Below, piece after piece: positions 22,686-35,200 of a stretch of 64,000 nucleotides of DNA (within the stretch, counting starts at the first letter, position 1; every line of letters begins with the position of its first letter). Below the pieces are notes generated by a model. The model was not told the origin of the DNA, did no database searches, and saw nothing but the letters and a program-made list of their open reading frames with translations. The translations under genes were made by a program, and so were the position numbers. Origin of the DNA: Heterocephalus glaber (lineage: Eukaryota; Chordata; Mammalia; Rodentia; Bathyergidae); contig NW_004624848.1 of assembly GCF_000247695.1 (NCBI RefSeq), positions 5,706,080-5,770,079 of the forward strand, given 5' to 3'.

Positions 22686-24722
22686 TATGACTGAATAAAA
22701 AAATATTTATATCTTTCCCTGCATTTTGGAAGAAATCTATGAAAGCAAAATCCCCAACTTCACATTTATTAGCTTCTTTGCAAACTCAGTATACCTATCA
22801 TTTGTCCAGAATTGTCAGAATTTGGCTAATTACAGTTAAATTCACTGTGGAGTTATCAGCAGTTATATATATATGTAAACTAAAAGTTTTCATACTTATC
22901 TGTAAGTCATGGACAGCAACTTAGTAAGAAGGTCAAAACATATATTTTTCTCATTTGTCTATGAAAGCAGAAGAAATTAGATTTCCCAAAAGTATATCTG
23001 TGAGGGAATTATTATTCTGTGAATAGTAAAACTGTACACTTAAGGTATTTTCATATCTGTTTTGTTTCAAATGTTTTGAAAAGAAACATAAATGGTTTGA
23101 AAACTTAAAAGTGTTCAAATAAAACCTGATTTCAAATCCTCTCAATCATAAAATCTATCTGTATTTTACAGTATTTTTTAACCTTGCGAAGAAAAAAAGA
23201 TGAAACTCCTTTGCTCAAAAATTGCATTTTTATAAAACTATTAAAATTTCTATTCAACTAAAATCATTTTACATTTTCTATGCTTCTGCAAAATTTATTT
23301 ACCTTTTAAAAGTATGTACACTATGTTTTCTTTTCATGAATGAATGTTCTTTCTTCTTCTGGAGCATTTTGCTATTTCTTTGGTTCGATAAGACCCATCC
23401 TCAAGAACTAGCTCTTTAATAAAGTATTCTCTCCATCCTCGAGATTCATGCAACAATGTTTTCTTTTCTGTTTTTAATGCCAGAAATAATACCTCAAAAA
23501 TCGCTTCAGTGTCTCAACTAACTGCAAACTCATACAGATTAAAAAATTCACATTTTCCACTACTTCATCTTGCCAGAGCTGTGTAAAAATGTGTAGACAA
23601 TAATCATTTGTTCAGGAAACCAAAATCGTGCTCTGTGCATGAGTAGAAGCAAGAGCTCACCTTAACTTGGACCCACGGAGCTCTCTCTGGCCGTGCCTGT
23701 TCTCAAAGGCAGCAAGTTCTCTCCCTCTCTCCCTGTTTGCTATGGGATAAACTACATAAGCACTAACGCCTTCTGCACTATGCTCGCACAGTAACTTCTC
23801 CCTTGTTTTCCGGTTCCTTCTCAGTGTGGTGATTGAATTATTTTGACTCAGTACAAAATAGCATTAAAATTATTGACCGTTACATCTAGATTGCAAAGGG
23901 AGGTCCACAGGAATACGGCAGTAACACACAACACCCGTCTTAAACAGGCAGGAGAAGGTAGAGCAGCAGGAGACAGACAGAACCCTGCAGTGTCGGAGCC
24001 TAGTGACACCTGGCAGCAATGTTCACTGGCAGGAGATGTGGCAGCCTCCGGAGAAGAAGGCCCTCTCTGCTGAAGGAGCCAGAGCACAGGAGCACAAGCC
24101 ATCCAGGACAGACGTGCGTCCCAGTGGAGCTGTGTCCACCAGACGGTGCAGAACCCCGCAGCTGTGCATGTGGGGAAGCTTCCTGTTAGGGAGAAGCTGT
24201 GGCCACAGCCGATGCTGAGCAGCACCCACAGATGCCCACGACAGAGAGGACCAGAAGCGAGACAGAGCCCCAGACAGACTGGCCATAGATCGTGGCTGCA
24301 GACCCCGAGGAGAAACTTCATTCTTGGAAATTTTTCCATCAGTTTTCATTCCATGTAGTAGATAAAAGATGAAATCATTCTAAGAATAAACATGAATCCT
24401 TCGTTTCTACTTTGCTTACCTGTTTGCTCTGATCAGCGAGTGGCATAGGTGGTCTGTGTCCACTCTTTACAAAGGCAGCCCTGTGAAGTTTGAAGTGTAT
24501 GCATTTGCTTCCTCAGTACACACTGGCAGCACGTGATCAGCACATTCATTCTGGGGCCTGGTACCACGCCCCGCGATGACTGTTAACCACCCTCCTGTCC
24601 CCTTCCTGTCCTTGCCTCATGTCCAGGGGTCGTCTGCACAAAGCCTACCTCAGGGTTCCCATCGGCTAGCTCTTACTTTGCTTTTAAATCATTTACACTT
24701 TTGAGCTATCGTATGGGAGAAA
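22686..24722. other. unassigned DNA
   Basis: AT-rich to about 23650, then mixed to GC-moderate. A 163-codon minus-strand frame (23848-24339) has no recognisable domain and is probably chance. Confidence 0.35.
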
Positions 24723-25124
24723 TGTCATGGCTGTGTCTCGAAGTCCCCCAAAGCCTCCTGCAGCCCTAGATGGGCCTTTTCCGAGGTGGCTGGATCTAAG
24801 TATGCGATGCTGGGATTAAGGGTGTGATTATTAAAGCAGTCCACTGACTGGTTTGGCACCAGCCCTGGCTGGATGGCCTAGGTAGAGTATAAAAAGGGCA
24901 GAAAGAGGCTGCTGTTGTTGCTTGTGGCTCACGTGTTTGCTTTGCTACCTCCTGCCTGCCAGGAACTGTTTCTCTGTGATGTCCCTCTGCCAGGCCACCC
25001 TGCTTTGGAACCAGGGAACTGTGGACTGAAACCTCTACAAACTGTGAGCCAAAATAAACCTTTCCTCCTTTAACTTTGAGTGTCAGATATTTCTGTTGCA
25101 GCAATGAGAAAAGTAAATAACACA
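24723..25124 (+). mobile_element. ERVL-MaLR-like solo LTR
   Basis: The order is that of a MaLR LTR: a TGTCATGG start, TATA box (tataaaaa, 24888-24895), a short CTG/TTG-rich stretch just downstream (about 24910), polyadenylation signal AATAAA (25053-25058), and a 3' end reading 'gtaaataacaca'. No matching 5-bp duplication is visible, so the ends may be eroded. No internal retroviral genes lie beside it. It is related in layout to the LTR at 31797-32228 and abuts the scrambled L1 on its right. Confidence 0.75.
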
Positions 25125-25129
25125 CCATA

Positions 25130-25440
25130 TGTATGATATTTATTAAGCTTATGTGTTTGATTTATTTCACTTAATGTTGTGACCTCAAAAGTGCATCTAT
25201 TTTCTTACAAATGACTCAAATTTGTCCTTATTTTTGGCTGGGTAGTACTCCACTGTGTGTAAATACTACATTTTCTTCATTCTTCTATTGCTGGACATAC
25301 AGACAACTTCTAAAATTCAGCTATTACGCCCTGTGTTGCTATAAATATGGATATGCATGTGCCACTGCGAAGTGATGTCTAACTCTTTTGGGAATATATC
25401 CAGAAGAGGTATTTCTGCATAAATAAAAACTATACTATTC
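25130..25440 (-). mobile_element. L1 LINE segment (near 3' end), inverted relative to its neighbour
   Basis: Read in reverse this is the L1 block from 'atatattcccaaaagag' (about 25385-25400) to 'aagtgaaataaatcaaac' near 25157. In the L1 consensus as I recall it, this block lies between the two sense segments found at 25441-26445 and 26660-27005. Confidence 0.75.
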
Positions 25441-26445
25441 TGAAAAAGAGCCCGAAGAGGACATAAGCAAATGCCCCATCACGCTCGGTTCCTGGATAGG
25501 TTAAACCCATGTTGTCAAAATGGCATATTACCTAAAATGACAAATAGATTTAACATGACTCAAATCAAAATGTCAACATTATTCTTCACAGAGTTAGAAA
25601 AAACAATTTTGAAATTGACATAACAGCCAAAGAAATTCTGGGCACAAAGAGCAATGCAGGTGGCATGGCACTTCTGGGTTTCAAGTCACATCACCAAAGC
25701 ACAACGGTGAGGCAGCGCGGCGCTGGCACAAAGCATCAGTGCAGAGTGTGGGTCAGTACAGTGAATGCAGCATGCAGGAGGAGATGCAGGCTCCTTAAGA
25801 GCTCGTGCTGGGAAACTTACTGTCCCCGTGCAGAAGAGTGCATATGGACCCCTATTTCTCATTCTCAATCAAATCAAATCAAAACGGGCCGAAGATCTAC
25901 ATACAGAACAGAGAAACCAAAGCTGCTGAAAGGTAAAATGGATAGAACACTGGGGGAAGTATTCATAGTCAAGGATTTCCTGAGCAGAAATCCCAACCAT
26001 CAACAAGTGGAATTCTATCAAAGTAAAAATTCCGCACTGTGGAGTGAACGATGAAGAGTGAAAAGACAAGGTACAAAACTGGAAAATGGTTTGTCAGGTG
26101 CTCCTCAGATAGGGGACTAATACCTAGGGTGTACGAAGAACACAGAACTTAACCCCAATAGAAGTCCTTAAAAAGTGAGCAACTGAAATGAATAGGGTTT
26201 CTCAAAGAAAGACGCCCACGTGGCCAATAAATACATAGAAAGCTGTGCATCATCTTTGGCCATTAAGAAAATGCAAATCAAAACAGCACTGAAATTCCAC
26301 CTTAATCCACAATGGCTGTTATCAAGGACCCAAGAAAATGCTAGTGAGGAGCTTTTCTACATTGTTGGTGGGAATCTAACCTCATACAACCACTATGAAA
26401 ATCAGTGTGGAGATTCCCAAAAACGAAAAACAGCCTTATGAAATT
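25441..26445 (+). mobile_element. L1 ORF2 3' remnant, sense
   Basis: Sense ORF2 tail sequence leads to 'acattgttggtgggaatc' (about 26360) and 'gtgtggagattcccaaaa' (about 26406). Frames here (25665-26054, 26220-26441) are L1 shadows broken by stops. The element is inactive. Confidence 0.8.
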
Positions 26446-26659
26446 TTAACATAGTTGTTCACTTTCAATAGTTATTATAGAGAAAATGAGGTGAAATAAT
26501 CACTGCAAATACTTAATACTATTTCTCCCTAAATAAGTGCTTATTACAGCAGTTATTAGCAGTATACAAATATGCCTAGTTAATAATATAAACTAAACCA
26601 TATGATTAATAAATACAATTTCTTAAACTATAAAATTACACCCATTTAAACCACCCACA

Positions 26660-27005
26660 GAAAGACAAGAACTGCTTGGTCTCCTTCGTGTAGAATCTAA
26701 AAGAAGTTGAGTCATGAAGCTTAGAGCAGAAAGGCAGTCCCTAAGGCAGGGAGCGAGCGGAGGTCAGAGTCAGGAGAGGTTGCTGAGGGGCGCTGAGTTT
26801 CTGCAGGAGAGGAGCAGCCTGCCCAGCGCTGCACTGTACAGTGGTCCGATGGTAACGGACCAGACACTCTAATCAAGGGAGTGGGGAGGATTGTGAATAT
26901 CGTTTGCCATAAATAAAGGGTAGATGTGCAAGGAGGCTGACATGTTTACCCTGGCTGGAGCATTACCCTGGGTACACATAGCTCAAGATATCACATATTA
27001 TTCCC
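26660..27005 (+). mobile_element. L1 3' UTR segment, sense
   Basis: It starts 'cacagaaagacaagaactg' (about 26656) and follows L1 3' UTR order through 'tagaatctaaaagaagttg' (about 26692) to 'aagatatcacatatt' near 27000. In the consensus it continues from where the inverted segment 25130-25440 stops. About 215 bp of unrecognised AT-rich DNA separates it from 26445. Confidence 0.65.
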
Positions 27006-27905
27006 TTGATATCTATCAGCTGAAAACACACTGAAGTTTAAAAATATGAACAGTTGTCAAAAATAACTCACAGATTTGTATGTGGCAGCAATTTAGGGAA
27101 AATATGTCTTAGCCTATAACTTCATTATAAGTAAATACTCATCAGATGAGGTGAAAGATTCCATAAGCCACTGGCTACATATGCCCCAAATAAAATGCTT
27201 AATTGAACCTGCCTAGATTGCTCTGTAATTCTTATGCACCACTTGGCACACTTAAAAACAAAACAAAACAAGTTACTGATTACTAATTCTTATGTAATCT
27301 CTTTCATTACTAAAGGTAACTGACAAGGAGAATTCTGAAGGGAATGTTTTATACACAGTGGCAAATGTTTAGCCTTGTTAGTCCACTCGCTGCATTCTAA
27401 CTGCATCCAGTTGCTGTGGAGATGTATTTTTATGCGATACTAAATGTGTCATGGTGGCAGCTGAGTGGAAGCCTTCCCATCAGTCTCCACAGCACTCGAG
27501 AGTCAGTAAGTAGCGCTTTCAGGACCCAAAATATACAGCAATGCCAGGCAATGTTTCATTCACACCCAACTGAAGGCAAATTTGATTCTGATCTCTTGTT
27601 TGGTAAAGTGAAAACATTCTTTTTACATTCATAGTAGTGTCTTTTTTGCCTGAATAATGTGACTGCTGAGCCAGTTTTAAGTACAAAGTGGAGAGCATTG
27701 TCAAGAAAAGCAAAATCCAGCACATTCTTAAGATGTTTGAACTGCAGTCACTACACCAAGATCAACAGGTGTGTAATTGAGGACTGGCATATTGAATTAA
27801 CAGACGTTCACACAAATCTGATGGAAAACAAATAAGCATTGTAAAGGAACATTTGTCCAGTGAAAACATAGGATGAAGCATGTGTGTCAACTGTGGGGCT
27901 TTGTG

Positions 27906-27907
<2 letters not shown>

Positions 27908-27939
<32 letters not shown>
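27908..27939 (+). repeat. (GT)16 microsatellite
   Basis: Sixteen uninterrupted GT units. The surrounding 27006-28110 holds no recognised gene or mobile element. Alternating GT can adopt Z-DNA and is usually length-polymorphic. Confidence 0.97.
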
Positions 27940-27940
<1 letters not shown>

Positions 27941-28140
27941 TTTATGCTTTCTAACTCAGGAACCGTGGAGGTTTTCAATAGTACACAGGTAATGACATGG
28001 GAGCCCATAAATTAGAATAAAGGTTGTATGATAATGATGCAGTGTGGAAAAGTTTCAGAACAGAGGAGGCTAGCCCTCTACCGCTATAACCGGAAGTAAA
28101 TCAAAACCTGTAGTCATGACTTCTTCAGGCTTTGAAAGCC

Positions 28141-28620
28141 AGAATCTAGTCCAGGAGGCCAGAGTGTGGTCCGCGTACCCGGCGCTGGAGCGGGTGAGTC
28201 GTGGTCAGAGGCATTTCCCCAGCCCGGGCTCGCAGGCCTCCCTGCCCTGGGAGCTGACCGAACTCGAGGGGCACCAGCTAGAAGTCAGTCCGCAGGCGGC
28301 CGCGGACCCTGGCGGTCCTTCCGAGCCCGCCTGCCCCTTCGCCCGCTCCCGGTCCGCTGCGCTGGGCCTGGCCTTGCAGGTGCCTCACGGCGACCCGGGG
28401 CAAGAGGCTCTTTCCTTACAGCCGGCAGCTTGCCGAGCAACGGTGGAAGTTTTCGGGCTGGTCACAGTCACATTTCCGCTGCTATTCCTTGGGTTTTTGC
28501 TTGTAACGGCTCCGTGCGCTTGAGCCTGACCGCTTCCCAATCCAGCGTCCAGAAGGCTTAAACATTACCCGAAGTAGTCGAGGCTCTGTCTCCCTGCGCA
28601 AGGCCGACCACGCAGGTGAC
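28141..28620. promoter_or_regulatory. CpG island, candidate promoter
   Basis: I count 26 CpG in 28141-28440, an observed/expected ratio near 0.8 at roughly 65% GC, and CpG stays high to about 28620. The flanks are AT-rich, so the edges are sharp. A 135-codon plus-strand frame (28116-28523) with a hydrophobic C-terminus crosses it but matches no family I know; a frame this long is easily obtained by chance here. It may be a first exon plus promoter of an unseen gene or lncRNA, or an orphan island. Confidence 0.7.
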
Positions 28621-29814
28621 TTTCCTTGCTGCCCTGAAACTACAATCTCCAAACCCCAACCTCTCCCTTCAAGTAACCCAATTTTTAAAGCATTCATTGT
28701 TTTCCACATTTTAAATGTAAATTTAGAACCTGTCTGGAGAGGTACTTTACAGGTTCATGCAAGCAAGTCAATCGCTGTAATTTTGCTGACTTAAATAAAT
28801 AATACATGGCAATAAGGAATATAATTTCGGATTCCTAATAAATACAAGTTTAAAGGCAAAAGTAAACCACTTTAAGGATAGGCAGGGGAAATTCACACAA
28901 TTATTATTCTCTTTGCTGACTATTAACGCGTCAGGATTTATGGGCAATCACGTGGCTGCCTGCCCCGAACGGTGAAACTCTCCCTGCACCAGATGATGAT
29001 GCGGACCACCGGGGCCTTTTGCTCATTAACTTTATGAGTGCTGATTACGGACTACCTGAGCTCACGCCACTGAAAGGTGGGATAGTCTCCATGGACATCA
29101 CTCGCAAAGGAGACAGAGTTTTTGGGTGATCACGTTGCTCGTTGTTAAGACTGTTTGATACCTTTTGATATACAGTAGTCCCTGTGTGATGATGTAGCTG
29201 CTGACCTTTGACAGAAGCTTTCTTGGAAATTCTTTCTTTATGAAGAAATGGCATGTCAAAAAAAGCAGTGGAAGTGAAGGTCCATGTGTTGCTGAGGGAG
29301 TAACACACTTTGAGCTGATAAATATGCATTTAATGATTTAATGTTAATACATCTCCATAAATAACTAACAGATGTTAAAATCATATAAATGGTAATTAGC
29401 ATTACTTTGGGAGTCTGAGAAAACTAGGAAAAGAGAAAGAGGAAGGGATTGGAAGCATGAATAGGGCACAAATATGAGATGGAAGTAACAATGAACAGCG
29501 ACACTCAATAAAGACAGATGTCAGCATTAGGGGAATGAAGTGTAACTTGTCAGGAAGTGCAGAGTTCCATTAAGCACATGGAATAATGACCTCATCACCA
29601 ATGACTCTCTCTTTAAGTGGTTTCTCATTTCTTCTTTAATCTTGATTCCAACTGACATTACAGCTTTTGTTGAGATATGAGATTTTCTAAGATCTTGATC
29701 CTCACAGAACTGCAACTCCCAAGACCTACCTACAGAGGAAAAATAATCTGCTCTCACAGTTGGTATAACAAAACAAAAATCTAAATACCACACACTTCCC
29801 TCTACGTTGAAAGA
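28621..29814. other. unassigned AT-rich DNA
   Basis: No gene or repeat recognised between the CpG island and the ID element. Confidence 0.35.
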
Positions 29815-29822
29815 TCTTTCAG

Positions 29823-29913
29823 GGCAAGGATTTAGCTCAGTGGCGCCACCTGCCCCACAAGGGCAAGGTCCTGAGTTCAATCCCAGGTACCTAAATAAAT
29901 ATATAATAAAAGT
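29823..29913 (+). mobile_element. ID SINE (GGTACC-type variant)
   Basis: The tRNA-like head GGATTTAGCTCAGTGG, B box GTTCAATCCC, an end reading AGGTACC and an A/T-rich tail are all readable. It is flanked by a perfect 8-bp duplication, tctttcag, at 29815-29822 and 29914-29921. It has a small deletion after the A box relative to the copy at 13604. Confidence 0.93.
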
Positions 29914-29921
29914 TCTTTCAG

Positions 29922-31791
29922 AGGCACTGAAGCTTATTTGCAAATAAATTTTTATAGTGGCCCCAATGACTCTTGCTCAGTGCAGAATTTTGTCTTTCAC
30001 AGGTGAGAAACTTCAAGTGCTTCCCATTCTTTTGCTTGAGACTTTACCTTCCTTTTAAAGCAAATGCAAATACCTAAAGAACCATGATATTCATCACTCA
30101 GCAAGATTTTTATGTATGTAACACTGAAAGAAAGCTGCAAATTTCACTTGAGATTACTTTTTTAAAAATTCTAGTTCTGATTTACAACTTAGCAATGTGC
30201 TGAACAGTGGCTTCTTCATGCACAATTGCACTGATTAACCCTTACCTGACTTCAAGGGGTTTAACATAAATCCAAGCCCATGTATATCCTAGAAAATGTA
30301 CTTACTCATTGATAAATAAGGGGAGTATGACCTAAAAAAAAAGATGTTATTTTTATATAGGGCAAAAAGGGAATGTTTCCATCGGTTTGGCTCCTGCAGG
30401 AAACACCATGGGCTGACGGCCCTAGAAACAATAATCCGACCCGCAGTTGTGCCCAGGGGTTCAGCAAGGAGTGCAGGCTGACCCTGTGTCTGGGAGACAG
30501 AAGGGGACAGGGCTCTCTTGGAGGGTCTTCTATTGGTTCTAGTCCCATTCAGACCTAATCAGCACTCAGAGTCCTTTTTCTAATAACACTGATTACAGTT
30601 AAGATTTCAACATGAATTTTGGGGAGCAGAAAAACTCAGACCATACCAGGAAAGTAGTGTACCTGTGACTCCAGAACTATGTTAAATTGTATTTTTCAAT
30701 TGTTAATGCCAGTGTACCAAAAGAATTTGTGTCACAAAAGTGACAAAGCTCCAGCATTGCCATACTGTTTGTATATTTCTGCCATCATATTATAGTAAAA
30801 AAGATAGATTATTTCCAACAAGCCATTATTTTGCCATGAAATTCTGAAACAATACAGATTTAAATATATTATGTACATTTAAAATATAGATATGATTATG
30901 TACATTTTTTAGATATGGTCAACTTCAAATGATCTTTCTTTAGGAGCTAAGAAGTTGCATAAGTAAAAATAATCCAATATTACTATTATTTTTCTTTGGA
31001 TTCAAATCATAAACATTTTTGATGGTATTCATCCTTAATGCTTTATGATGGCAGAGTATATATACAGTTCAATCTACACAAGGACAATGATGAATTAAAC
31101 AGATTCTACATGTAAAGGAAATCAATCTTGTATTGAACTAAAGTCATTTTTCAAATATTTTTTGAATCTGAGACAATATCCAAATCTTTCTTCCCATTAC
31201 ACTGTCCTTTTTCTATAATTTGGTTTACAATATACAGCATTCAATTATTTAAGCAATTAGAAGAATTTCCCAGGAATCTTTTCATGGTCCCAGATTTCTG
31301 ATTAAAGAGTATTGCCAAATATTGTTGAAATCTGATTCACTGTACCCTCCTTGGATGCTAGAGACAGTGTTTTCCTCTGGAAAAACTGCAAAGAGCTTCT
31401 TGTCCTTCACCATAGTTTATGATTCCCAGAGAAGGGAGGTGAGGAGGCTTCTTTTCCCTCCCACACAGATCTGTTTATATGGTGGTGTTTTCAGTTTTAC
31501 AAGACTGGCTGGATCCAAATGCTGTCCACCCTACCTAAGGCCCAGTTTCCTAGCTTCCTCAACTCTCCCCTGGTGCCCAGCTCCAAAGCACATGTAAGAC
31601 ATCATCCTGTGCTTACTGCATCTCCCCATGGAGGCTGGAATGAGGAGATCAGTGCTGAGCTGTCCTGTGAGTAACAAACAGACTGCCTCTGACCCTACAA
31701 TTTCATGCTTCGTGTTCCAGTATCTACCAGAACACTCACATGAAAGCAAGATTCAGAGATAAGAGCATTAGGAAAAGAAAAGTGTAGTTTA
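29922..31791. other. unassigned AT-rich DNA
   Basis: About 1.9 kb without a recognised gene or repeat. GC rises briefly at 30370-30540. Confidence 0.35.
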
Positions 31792-31796
31792 CTTGC

Positions 31797-32228
31797 TGTT
31801 ATGGCTTGTGTCTAGATGGCCCTCCAAAGTCTCATGCCCTCATAGGTCGGACTTTTTGGAGCTGGCTATATCTAGGGCCTGTGATATTGATATTAAGGGT
31901 GTGTGGTGATTGGAATTAGCATGCTCCTGGGTACGGATAATGGAAGCCCCACCTTAGGAGCAGGTGGCACCAATCAATAGGCTTATAGCTTGGATGGAAT
32001 ATAAAGGGAGAGGGGGAAGGCAGTCTCACTGCTGCTGCTGCTGCTGCTGCATCACCTCCATCTGCTTACCCTGCCATGGACTGTTTCTCCTCTGGCATAC
32101 CACCCTGCCTTGGAGCCAACCAACTACAGACTGAAAACTTTACAAACTGTGAATTAAACAAACCTTTCCCCCTTTAACTTGTGGGTTTCAGGTATTTTGT
32201 CCCAGCAACCAAAAAAGTAACTAAGACA
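31797..32228 (+). mobile_element. complete ERVL-MaLR-like solo LTR with TSD
   Basis: A 432-bp LTR begins TGTTATGG and ends CTAAGACA, flanked by a perfect 5-bp duplication cttgc (31792-31796 and 32229-32233), the size expected for class III (ERVL) integration. A TATA box (tataaag, 32000-32006), a CTG tract (32029-32050) and a polyadenylation signal ATTAAA (32154-32159) lie in promoter-to-poly(A) order. No internal region remains, so the provirus or MaLR element was probably lost by LTR-LTR recombination. The LTR could in principle drive transcription to the right. Confidence 0.9.
32029..32050 (+). repeat. (CTG)7 tract inside LTR
   Basis: Uninterrupted CTG repeats lie about 25 bp after the LTR TATA box. 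The related LTR at 24723 has the interrupted form 'gctgctgttgttgc' at the same place, suggesting local expansion or purification in this copy. Confidence 0.95.
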
Positions 32229-32233
32229 CTTGC

Positions 32234-35200
32234 TAAAGTTTATTTTGCAAGGAAGTGCAATGGACTGGCACACAAGGATGCATGCATCAAGGATGAAAAA
32301 TTACAAAGATATCAGGGTTATCAAGTAAATGATGTTAAATAAGCAGCAGGCCACTACCCTGAAACTCTCTTCCAACCTTAAATTTCTACACAAGGAACTT
32401 CAATTTACTAAGTACTTGAACTGAAGCATAACTAGGAGTGTGGTTAACAGCTGAGTTACTGCCAGGTAACCAGGCTTTAGGCAGTCACAGCCAATCATCA
32501 CCATCAGGGCACACCAAACATCACAGCATGTCCTCAGGTCCTCAGACTCATCACTACAGCAAGTGCACTGGTTTCTCCACTGCGCTTCTGGTTCAGTCAG
32601 TGAAAGCTTCCTGCTCAGCCTGCTGAGAAGTCTGCTGAATGCTGAAAACATCAGTCATTAATTCCTCTTTGCTGAAACAAACTCTGTTAAATTTAATTTC
32701 ATAACATGCTTTTTTCAACAAGAGTTACACTGCTTATGGAGAATAGCCACTTTTTCACATAATTTCCATATCTGCTCAGAATGGAGCATATCTTCCAAGA
32801 TCAGTGTTGCAAAGCCAACTCTAAAGTCATTTGCTTGTTTGCTTGCTTGTTTTCCCCTAAGGAAGTCAGCAACATAAAGGAAAAAGGTTTCCTTTATTTG
32901 GAGGATTAGAACTACATAACTGGACAGAATTCTGTTACTATAATGGGCTTTGTTTTCTTTCAGGCTGGAGAGTGGAGCACTCTTTGACAACTTGGGAAAC
33001 TGTGCTATATTAACTCCTCATATAGCTGAGCAAAATGTCAGCATTAGTTCTCCAGTCCCAATATGTAGTCCAATATCTGCTTTTAAGTCATACTTTAAAC
33101 ACAAAACTTGATATGGTGATGTTTTGAATTCAATATTGTTATGATTATTTTATTTCCCAGATTTCTTTCCATGTATATAACAAAAGACACTAAATAATAC
33201 ACCAACACTTAACAGCAGTGTTGATTGGAAGACAAATCTTTATTTTCAGGTTTACAAACCTAGAGCTTAGACATCTTCTACCTAAGGTTGTTAATTTGAT
33301 CTAATGGGCTGTAAACATTTTAACCCCAGTTCAGCTTCTCTGTAAGGATCAGAATCCAAGAACCACTTAGTCCAACTTTTCTACATTTCTCCTGCAGTTT
33401 CCATAGATTTTTATATCTTTCCTGAAATTCCAAGTTTGTTAATACTCCTGCTTAGATGACTATATTCTTTACTACCTTATATGTATCTATGATTTTATAA
33501 TTTATATAAGAAATAACAGGTCTGCTTCCTGGGATGATTTTCCTGGTATCATTTGCAAATGAGAACTATGACCCTATAATATTTATCACTGGAATTAGTG
33601 AGATTTCTGTAATAGTTTAGTTATACACTTAATTTACCTAATTATGTTCTTGCAGGAAAAGGATATATTTTGACCTAAATAAATAATTATGTGCTCACCA
33701 AAAATAATGCAATATAGTAAAGGACTCAGGAAATATTTAAATATCATTGAAACCAATGAGCAAATTTGCATGCAAGGTCAAGGAAATTTATCATTATTTT
33801 CTAAGTGTTAATATAAGTGTTTTTCCTGCAAATTATTAGCTTATAAACATTGATGATTGAGTAAGTAGTGAGTTCAGTAAGATTGTTTTATTTAATTTTA
33901 AGTGTTATTTTGAAAGCAATCTCATGCAAATAACCTTTTGTATAAGCCAATATATTAAGGAACAATTAAAATGTAATATATCAAAGTTTTATTTTCAAGT
34001 GCTTATTAGTACAGAATTTTGCAAGGCTGTTTAATCCCTTTAGTTAGAGGTAATTATTTCTTGAATGGTCAAGCCTGCTGATGTGGTCTGCTTTCATGGT
34101 GTTTGCTTTCAACTGAATATATCTGGAAACACATTTCCCAAGTGACTGGCTTATATTCATGGTGACAACATGACCTTGGACAGGTGACCTTGGACATGAA
34201 GTTTCTGTGGATGGCTGAGAGGGCAGGAAGGAAAGTATTTTGTGGTTAATCATGAGAAATATATCTTGAAGAAATTGTGGTGAATATCAAGATGTTCAAA
34301 CTTATTTTCAAGTAGCATAGTACCAAAATGTGTCTACTATGTTTATAAAATGAGAAGTCAATATACCAAGACCTGCAGAGCTAGGCACATGGTAAAGCAA
34401 GTAAGTGCTATTATCTTTTCAACTTGTTTTTATAAAAATTTTCAAAGTGAATGAAACATTAGAAAATAAGGCATAGCAGCAAAATAAAAGGTGGACATTT
34501 CATTTATACCTAGAGATGCCTTATGTCACACAAGAATTTACTCTGCATATTTTGAATGTAATCTTGTAGTCTATGTCTGCTTCATGTAAAAGCTGGAAAA
34601 TTTTGTACTAAATTAACAGCAGACACAGAAAAATTACAAGAATGTGGCTGTGAACATGTAAACTATCTCCTTTTAAAAGAATTACCCATCAAAATTCTGC
34701 CGGGAACCAAGATTTCTAAAGTGTTACATCTTTTTCTCAGGATTCTACAGCTTTCTCTTCTTTCCTATTATGATTGTGACCATTAAAATAAGTGAAGTTT
34801 TTTTAAGCTTAGGAGGATGAAGGAAAATAATGGGTCCTTTTTAAAGGTTATAGTTATGAAAAGGACTCAATTTAAACATCAACTTTGAAATACAAATAAT
34901 GTAGCACTTCTGTGTTTACATACATTTAAATTTTGTATTATTGTAAAATATAAATGTTTGTTTGAAGATGAACTGCAAAGTACCATTCCAAGGAAAAACA
35001 AACATTGAGAACTAAATACTGCTGGGATGGAAGCACGAGAAAGCAGTTTTCACTAGGCAAGTTGTATTGTCCTAAGAGAACCATTGCTGTCGGGAATGTG
35101 GTGTTGGCTGCTATGATGGTCTCTATCTATTTCAGAGGGATCTGCTTGGCCACAGAATGAACCGGTAGTACAAGAGAAAAATAGTAAATAGAGTTATGTG

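Noticed and set aside
25665..26054. 129-codon plus-strand frame
   Set aside because: It is a decayed L1 ORF2 segment, not a host gene.
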